This document shows positions 5,427-9,455 of a DNA stretch of 9,455 nucleotides, piece by piece; position 1 is the stretch's first letter; each line of letters begins with the position of its first letter. The notes beneath the pieces were generated by a model that searched no databases, was not told the origin of the DNA, and saw only the letters and a program-made list of their open reading frames with translations. The translations under genes were made by a program, and so were the position numbers. Source of the DNA: Lachnospiraceae bacterium UBA3316 (lineage in GTDB: Bacteria > Bacillota > Clostridia > Lachnospirales > Lachnospiraceae); contig DESK01000018.1 of the NCBI GenBank assembly GCA_002361955.1, positions 1 through 9,455 of the forward strand. Reading direction: 5' to 3'.

Positions 5427-6407
5427 CTACACATATCCGTATATGCCTCTCACAGATACTTCCCCGGCAAAGACCCTCTCCACGGTATGGTCCTCTTTCT
5501 CCACCAGCAGCTCTCCCCGGTCATTGATCCCTCGGGAAATACCGCTGTACGTATTCCCAGGCTCCAGCACCCGCACCTCTCTGTCCATATTTACCAGCAT
5601 CCCGTTATAGGCCTCCTGCAGAGCGGATAAGTCCTGCCTCTCCATAAACGTTTCATAATACTGTTCAAAGTATTTCATGCACCGGCAGATCACCTCCGCC
5701 CGGTTCACCGGATGCCCTGCTTCCAGGGAGAGAGAAGTCGCCGTCTGGCGGATCTGCTCGGGAAATTCATTCATATTTACATTGATGCCCGTACCGATCA
5801 CGAGATAATGAATGCCGTCCATCTCTGCGCTCATCTCTGTCAGGATCCCACAGATCTTCTTGCCGTCCAAAACGACGTCATTCGGCCATTTGATCCCGGC
5901 CGGAAGATCTAAAAGGCTGCGGCAGGCGGAAGCCACGGCCATGCCCATCACCAGCGTAAGCATCGAGGCCTTCTCCGGCGGAAGGTCGGGCCTTACAATC
6001 AAGGTCATGGCAATGGAGGATTTGGGAGGCGTCTCCCAGCTTCTGCCCCGCCTGCCACGGCCGCCATTCTGCTCATCGGCGATCACCAGTGTGCCATGGG
6101 CAGCGCCTTCCTCCGCAAGCTTCTTTGCCTTATTGTTTGTGGAATCGATCAATGAATAGTAAGCAATCTCCTGTCCTGCCCAGCAGGTATCCAGAAGGCT
6201 TTTCACCTCCTCTGCGGATATCACATCGGGACAGGCAACGATGCGGTAGCCCTTGTTCGTCACCGCCTCGATCTCATATCCCTCCTCCTTAAGCTGGTTG
6301 ATCGCCTTCCACACAGCCGTCCGGGAAACGCCGAATTGCCGGCACAGCTCCTGCCCCGAAACGTACCCCGGCTGGTTCCTCAGAATATGCAAAATCTCAC
6401 TTTTCAT
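5427..6407 (-). CDS. birA: bifunctional biotin--[acetyl-CoA-carboxylase] ligase / biotin operon repressor
   Basis: This enzyme activates biotin with ATP and attaches it to carrier-protein lysines. The N-terminal domain should also repress biotin genes. The 326 residues hold a winged-helix domain (about 1-60, SGQELCRQFGVSRTAVWKAI then a wing NKGYRI). The ligase domain shows DST (88-90), the biotinyl-AMP loop GGRGRRGRSW (115-124), KWPND (173-177), GILTE (187-191) and GTGINVN (205-211). A small C-terminal SH3-like domain follows (about 278-320, YSGISRGINDRGELLV). The frame is open upstream to 6530, but the ATG at 6407 gives the family-typical start and overlaps the stop of the preceding gene as ATGA, a coupling arrangement. 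Group II (regulatory) BirA is inferred from the DNA-binding domain. Confidence 0.96.
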   Translation of the reverse strand: MKSEILHILRNQPGYVSGQELCRQFGVSRTAVWKAINQLKEEGYEIEAVTNKGYRIVACPDVISAEEVKSLLDTCWAGQEIAYYSLIDSTNNKAKKLAEEGAAHGTLVIADEQNGGRGRRGRSWETPPKSSIAMTLIVRPDLPPEKASMLTLVMGMAVASACRSLLDLPAGIKWPNDVVLDGKKICGILTEMSAEMDGIHYLVIGTGINVNMNEFPEQIRQTATSLSLEAGHPVNRAEVICRCMKYFEQYYETFMERQDLSALQEAYNGMLVNMDREVRVLEPGNTYSGISRGINDRGELLVEKEDHTVERVFAGEVSVRGIYGYV

Positions 6408-6688
6408 CCTATTAGCCCTTCCACTGTCATCAGCTGTATGATAAACAGCACCAGCAGCGCCGCCGCAAGAACTGCAAGCACCGCTGCCAAAATGTATTTC
6501 TTTCTTAAAAAACTCAGTCCTGCCAGGCATCCGTTCATCAGTACGCCCAGGCCAAAGACCATCACGAAAAATCCGGAGGCATTCTCCATATTCAGAAATC
6601 CCACTGCGGCAAAGATGATGAGCAGAAGCCCCACAATGCCGCCCAGAAATTCAATCTCCAGATTTTTCCTTCCCTTCTTTTTGTCCAT
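6404..6688 (-). CDS. small membrane protein with three predicted helices, function unknown
   Basis: A 94-residue protein starting MDKKKGRKNLEIEF, then three hydrophobic segments at about 13-32, 38-60 and 65-88, with LRKK between the second and third. The positive N-terminus suggests an inside start. No known family was recognised and no catalytic or transport motif is visible. It begins 1 nt after the argF stop, with a GGGAGAG-like site inside the end of argF, and its TGA overlaps the birA ATG. Translation is therefore probably coupled through all three genes. Whether the link to birA has meaning (for example in biotin uptake) cannot be judged; S-component transporters are larger. Confidence 0.8.
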   Translation of the reverse strand: MDKKKGRKNLEIEFLGGIVGLLLIIFAAVGFLNMENASGFFVMVFGLGVLMNGCLAGLSFLRKKYILAAVLAVLAAALLVLFIIQLMTVEGLIG

Positions 6689-6689
6689 C

Positions 6690-7679
6690 CTACTCTCCCA
6701 GGGTAGCCAGCATCACAGCCTTGATGGTATGCATCCTGTTTTCCGCCTCGTCAAAGACCTTCGACTGGGAAGACTCAAAGACTTCGTCTGTCACCTCCAT
6801 ATCCGTCAGGTTGAAACGCTCTCCCATCTCTTTTCCTATCTGCGTCTGCAGATCATGGAAGGCCGGCAGGCAGTGCAGGAAAATAGCCTGCTCTCCCGCG
6901 TTCTTCATTACCTCTGTCGTCACCTTATACGGCGTCAGCTCCAGGATCCGCTCCTCCCAGATTTCATCCGGTTCTCCCATGGACACCCACACATCTGTGT
7001 AGATCACATCTGCGTCCTTTGTCCCTTCCATCACATCCTCCGTCAGTGTAACCTCTCCGCCGGAAGCCGCTGCGTATTCCCTGCAGAGAGCTACCAGCTC
7101 CTCACTGGGGAAATACTTCTTTATGGTACACGCGGTAAAACGCATTCCCATTTTCGCACAGGCGATCATCAGGGAGTTTCCCATATTGTAACGGGCGTCT
7201 CCCATATAGACCAGCTTTCTTCCCTTCAAATCCCCGAAATGCTCCCGGATGGTCAGAAGGTCTGCCAGCATCTGGGTGGGATGGTACTCATTTGTCAGCC
7301 CGTTCCACACCGGAACGCCCGCATGCTTTGCCAATTCCTCCACGATCTCCTGTCCGTAGCCCCGGTACTCGATGCCTTCAAACATCCTTCCCAGCACTCT
7401 CGCCGTATCCGCGATACTCTCTTTCTTTCCGATCTGAGAACTCTTGGGATCCAGGTAAGTCGTTCCCATCCCCAGGTCATGGGCCGCCACCTCAAAGGAA
7501 CAGCGGGTTCTTGTGCTGGTTTTTTCAAAAATCAACGCTACATTTTTTCCACGCAGGGTATCCACAGGAATTCCCTGTTTCTTTTTCCTCTTTAACTCCG
7601 CCGCCAGATCCAGCAGATACTCGATCTCCTCCGGCGTATAATCCTTCAATGTCAGAAAACTCCGTCCTTTTAAATTCAT
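6690..7679 (-). CDS. argF: ornithine carbamoyltransferase
   Basis: This enzyme transfers the carbamoyl group from carbamoyl phosphate to ornithine, giving citrulline. The 329 residues are typical. Visible sites are the carbamoyl-phosphate loop STRTR (55-59), HPTQ (133-136), the ornithine loop DVWVSMGE (229-236) and the catalytic HCLP (269-272). The N-terminal half binds carbamoyl phosphate and the C-terminal half binds ornithine. The frame is open to 7715, but AGGAGG sits 9 nt before the ATG at 7679 and gives the standard MNLKGRSFLTLKDYT beginning. Biosynthetic (argF) and catabolic (arcB) forms share these motifs. No arginine deiminase or carbamate kinase gene lies nearby, and no other arg gene either, so the direction is not settled by context. 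It lies 16 nt downstream of the SPFH gene, and no ARG box was recognised. Confidence 0.95.
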   Translation of the reverse strand: MNLKGRSFLTLKDYTPEEIEYLLDLAAELKRKKKQGIPVDTLRGKNVALIFEKTSTRTRCSFEVAAHDLGMGTTYLDPKSSQIGKKESIADTARVLGRMFEGIEYRGYGQEIVEELAKHAGVPVWNGLTNEYHPTQMLADLLTIREHFGDLKGRKLVYMGDARYNMGNSLMIACAKMGMRFTACTIKKYFPSEELVALCREYAAASGGEVTLTEDVMEGTKDADVIYTDVWVSMGEPDEIWEERILELTPYKVTTEVMKNAGEQAIFLHCLPAFHDLQTQIGKEMGERFNLTDMEVTDEVFESSQSKVFDEAENRMHTIKAVMLATLGE

Positions 7680-7695
7680 AATAATAATAATCCTC

Positions 7696-8637
7696 CTACC
7701 TATTATCCTTTGCAACTTCTGTCACAGCCTTCACAAGCCCTGATACGTTCTGAATCTCCGAGGGAATGATAATCTTTGTAGCCTTTCCGTCCGCCACCTT
7801 CTCCAGCGTCTCAAAGCTCTTTAAGGCCAGCACTGCCTGATCGGCTCCCGCCTCCTTTAGGAAGCGCAGTCCATCGGAATGAGCCTTCTGTACCTTTAAA
7901 ATTGCCTCAGCCTCACCTTCCGCTTCCCGGATCATCTTCTCCTTGGCTGCCTCCGCCCTGAGGATCGCTGCCTGTTTCTCCGCTTCCGCGTCCAGGATTG
8001 CGGAGGCTTTCTTTCCTTCCGCCACCAGAATCGTGGATTTCTTTTCGCCTTCCGCTTTCAGGATCGCTTCCCTTCTTTCCCGCTCTGCCTTCATCTGCTT
8101 CTCCATAGCATCCTGGATCGCCGACGGTGGAATGATGTTCTTAAGCTCCACCCGGTTCACCTTGATGCCCCAGGGATCGGTGGCCACATCCAGAGACGCC
8201 CGCATCTTCGTGTTGATCGTCTCTCTGGAGGTCAGCGTCTGGTCAAGCTCCAGGTCTCCGATAATATTTCTCAACGTGGTAGCCGTCAGGTTTTCGATTG
8301 CCATGATGGGATTTTCCACCCCATAGGCAAAAAGCTTCGGATCGGTAATCTGATAAAAGACGACGGTATCGATCCGCATGGTAACATTATCCTTGGTGAT
8401 TACGGGCTGGGGTTCAAAATCCACAACCTGCTCCTTCAAATTCACACGCTTCGCTACCCGGTCAATAAACGGCGCCTTCACATGAAGGCCCACGCCCCAG
8501 GTAGCCTTATAACCTCCCAGACGCTCAATGACGAGAGCGTTTGCCTGGGGTACGATCCTGATACAGGACACCAATATCATCAAAATGATTAAGACTAAAA
8601 TTCCCACAAGGATCGGTGCCAAAATCTGTTCCATCAT
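7696..8637 (-). CDS. SPFH-domain (stomatin/prohibitin, QmcA-like) membrane protein
   Basis: A 313-residue protein thought to scaffold ordered membrane patches. A single N-terminal membrane helix (about 5-27) is followed by the SPFH domain (about 28-180: VPQANALVIERLGGYKATW, VVDFEPQPVITKDNVTM, LRNIIGDLELDQTLTSRE, DPWGIKVNRVELKNI). A long Ala/Glu/Lys-rich coiled coil with repeating AEGEKK/AEAEK units covers about 184-260. The C-terminal tail carries a hydrophobic patch around KATKIIIPSEI. It follows an nfeD-like gene, the standard partner in the SPFH/NfeD pairing (compare E. coli QmcA with YbbJ). Two adjacent ATGs (8637 and 8634) lie 6 and 9 nt after GGAGG, and either could be used. A further extension toward 8700 would need a TTG start and is not supported. 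A hairpin at 8655-8676 lies in its leader. Confidence 0.94.
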   Translation of the reverse strand: MMEQILAPILVGILVLIILMILVSCIRIVPQANALVIERLGGYKATWGVGLHVKAPFIDRVAKRVNLKEQVVDFEPQPVITKDNVTMRIDTVVFYQITDPKLFAYGVENPIMAIENLTATTLRNIIGDLELDQTLTSRETINTKMRASLDVATDPWGIKVNRVELKNIIPPSAIQDAMEKQMKAERERREAILKAEGEKKSTILVAEGKKASAILDAEAEKQAAILRAEAAKEKMIREAEGEAEAILKVQKAHSDGLRFLKEAGADQAVLALKSFETLEKVADGKATKIIIPSEIQNVSGLVKAVTEVAKDNR

Positions 8638-8654
8638 AAATTTCCTCCATTTCT

Positions 8655-8676
8655 CCTGCAAAACCTCCTTTGCAGG
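8655..8676 (-). promoter_or_regulatory. hairpin displaying a ribosome-binding-site sequence in its loop, before the SPFH gene
   Basis: On the minus strand two perfect 8-base arms, CCTGCAAA and TTTGCAGG, enclose the six-base loop GGAGGT, an exact anti-16S-rRNA match. The actual SPFH ribosome binding site (GGAGG near 8643-8648) comes just after. The hairpin could be a ribosome standby or mRNA stabilising element, or a cleavage or regulator site separating nfeD and SPFH expression. The structure is seen; the role is inferred. Confidence 0.5.
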
Positions 8677-8696
8677 ACTGGTTTCCGCGCAGTCTC

Positions 8697-9149
8697 TCAA
8701 ACATCGCGCGAAGTTTCCTGTTCTGTCACGATAAGCTTCACACCGCTGACACTTAAAATAGTCACTGCCGTCCCTGCGGATATCTTTTCACTGTCGCTCC
8801 CCGTTCTTGCCATCCACACCTTTCCGTCCACACGTGCCTCGCCTGTGGCTGCCAGATTGTCGATGTCCTGGGTAACTACTGCCTTCTTTCCGATCAGGCT
8901 GTCAACATTTGTCCTTACCCTGTTTCTGTTAACATATTTTGCGGCAAAGGGCCTGGTAAATATCAATAGTACCATCGATACTGCCAGAAAGACTGCGATC
9001 TGCACCGGCAGCCCCGCCCCCAGAATCGAAGCGACAAATGCCACTGCCGCGCCTCCCGCAAACCAAATCGTGGTAAGTCCAAGGGTTGCAAGCTCGATCA
9101 ACGTGAGGAGCACAGTAAATCCCAGCCAGCATATGGCTTCCATTCCCAT
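8697..9149 (-). CDS. NfeD-like membrane protein
   Basis: A 150-residue short-form NfeD protein, without the protease domain of long forms. Membrane segments lie at about 5-22, 27-45 and 48-65 (CWLGFTVLLTLIELATLGL, WFAGGAAVAFVASILGAG, IAVFLAVSMVLLIF). A soluble OB-fold domain covers about 80-145 (SLIGKKAVVTQDI, GEARVDGKVWMAR, GTAVTILSVSGVKLIV). NfeD partners the SPFH protein encoded 59 nt downstream. The start is ambiguous: the ATG at 9149 has an AAGGGGGG site at good spacing, while the ATG at 9167 would add MERGET with an AGGAG site only 4 nt away. I prefer 9149. It is the first gene of the long leftward cluster, and a promoter lies at 9270-9298. Confidence 0.9.
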   Translation of the reverse strand: MGMEAICWLGFTVLLTLIELATLGLTTIWFAGGAAVAFVASILGAGLPVQIAVFLAVSMVLLIFTRPFAAKYVNRNRVRTNVDSLIGKKAVVTQDIDNLAATGEARVDGKVWMARTGSDSEKISAGTAVTILSVSGVKLIVTEQETSRDV

Positions 9150-9269
9150 AGTTTCCCCCCTTTCCATGTTTCTCCTATGTTACTATATTCCAATTAAAAA
9201 AACAACTGCTTCCGAAAAAGAATCAGCTTTGACGCTTAAATATATATTTACATTCTCAGAGCATATTGG

Positions 9270-9298
9270 ATTCTATTTTTTTCATATTGCTTTATCAA
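9270..9298 (-). promoter_or_regulatory. promoter of the nfeD-SPFH-argF-birA-dusB cluster
   Basis: On the minus strand TTGATA (9298-9293, 5 of 6 to the -35 consensus), a 17-bp spacer and TAGAAT (9275-9270, 5 of 6 to the -10 consensus). Start near 9263 gives a leader of about 115 nt before the nfeD ATG at 9149. A 14-bp perfect palindrome (9237-9250) falls just after the predicted start point. Confidence 0.65.
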
Positions 9299-9455
9299 CA
9301 CCATCTTTTTAAGCCATAAAATCCCTATTCTCTGCTTCTGTGTCTTTCTGTTTTTAACTTTTAACTGACTCTTCACCACCGCCTTTCCCTATTGCTCTCT
9401 ATATAAACCGTATTTGTTTCCTTTTATTTATCCTGAATTATTCACGGAACAGTAT
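9299..9455. other. gene-free AT-rich end of the window
   Basis: No supported gene on either strand from the promoter to the window end. The rightward strand has stops in every frame. On the leftward strand the only open stretch is a Lys/Arg-rich frame of about 42 codons that overlaps the nfeD promoter and is not credible. The region probably holds upstream regulatory sequence or the tail of a neighbouring transcription unit; no terminator hairpin was seen. Confidence 0.5.

Noticed and set aside
6408..6530. A 41-residue N-terminal extension of BirA
   Set aside because: It lies inside the membrane-protein gene and does not resemble BirA; the ATGA overlap at 6407 is a proper start.
6336..7595. 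A long rightward open frame (419 codons) opposite argF and the birA/membrane-protein junction
   Set aside because: It spans three well-supported leftward genes, its product looks like nothing known, and its openness follows from codon bias on the opposite strand.
7680..7720. Search for an arginine-responsive operator or T-box leader before argF
   Set aside because: Only 16 bases separate argF from the preceding gene, leaving no room for a leader, and no ARG-box-like palindrome was recognised.
9259..9384. A leftward Lys/Arg-rich frame of about 42 codons starting with GTG
   Set aside because: It runs through the nfeD promoter, lacks a well-spaced ribosome binding site and has no recognisable content.

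Overview
The window looks like the chromosome of a Bacillota member, most likely a Lachnospiraceae-type Clostridium. The reasons are the strong AGGAGG-type ribosome binding sites, the dusB/greA/lysS gene cluster, and small proteins resembling families known mainly from that group (DUF6145-like, DUF6462-like). No tRNA, rRNA, CRISPR array or insertion sequence was seen. Family assignments come from recognising the sequence, not from database searches.

Layout, left to right. Positions 1-545 are visibly AT-richer than the rest. They hold the 5' end of an unidentified gene running off the left edge, a small DUF6462-like protein of the kind found beside integrases of integrative elements, and a strong leftward terminator. 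This looks like the margin of a mobile element or accessory island lying directly after the lysS stop codon. Positions 546-2624 are a leftward greA-lysS operon with its own consensus promoter (TTGACA, 17 bp, TATAAT). Positions 2697-3940 are a single rightward gene for a secreted protein with two homologous beta-rich repeats, a Cys/His cluster and a fibronectin type III-like domain. It is placed between dusB and greA and has its own promoter. A 24-bp hairpin (3964-4019) separates it from the convergent dusB.

Positions 4034-9149 are seven leftward genes in transcription order: nfeD-like, SPFH/stomatin-like, argF, a small three-helix membrane protein, birA, a DUF6145-like protein and dusB. Many junctions are overlaps or near-overlaps (argF/membrane protein 1 nt apart, membrane protein/birA ATGA overlap, DUF6145-like/dusB 11-nt overlap), so they are probably transcribed as one or two operons. 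A good promoter at 9270-9298 precedes nfeD.

Functionally the block combines housekeeping: membrane microdomain organisation (SPFH plus NfeD), arginine/citrulline metabolism (ArgF), biotin attachment and biotin-gene repression (BirA), tRNA modification (DusB), transcript elongation rescue (GreA) and tRNA charging (LysS). The less understood parts are the accessory margin at the left edge, the secreted repeat protein, the small membrane protein coupled to birA, and a ribosome-binding-site-in-loop hairpin before the SPFH gene. I did not find a convincing new multi-gene system; the left-edge element is the best candidate for something that continues outside the window.
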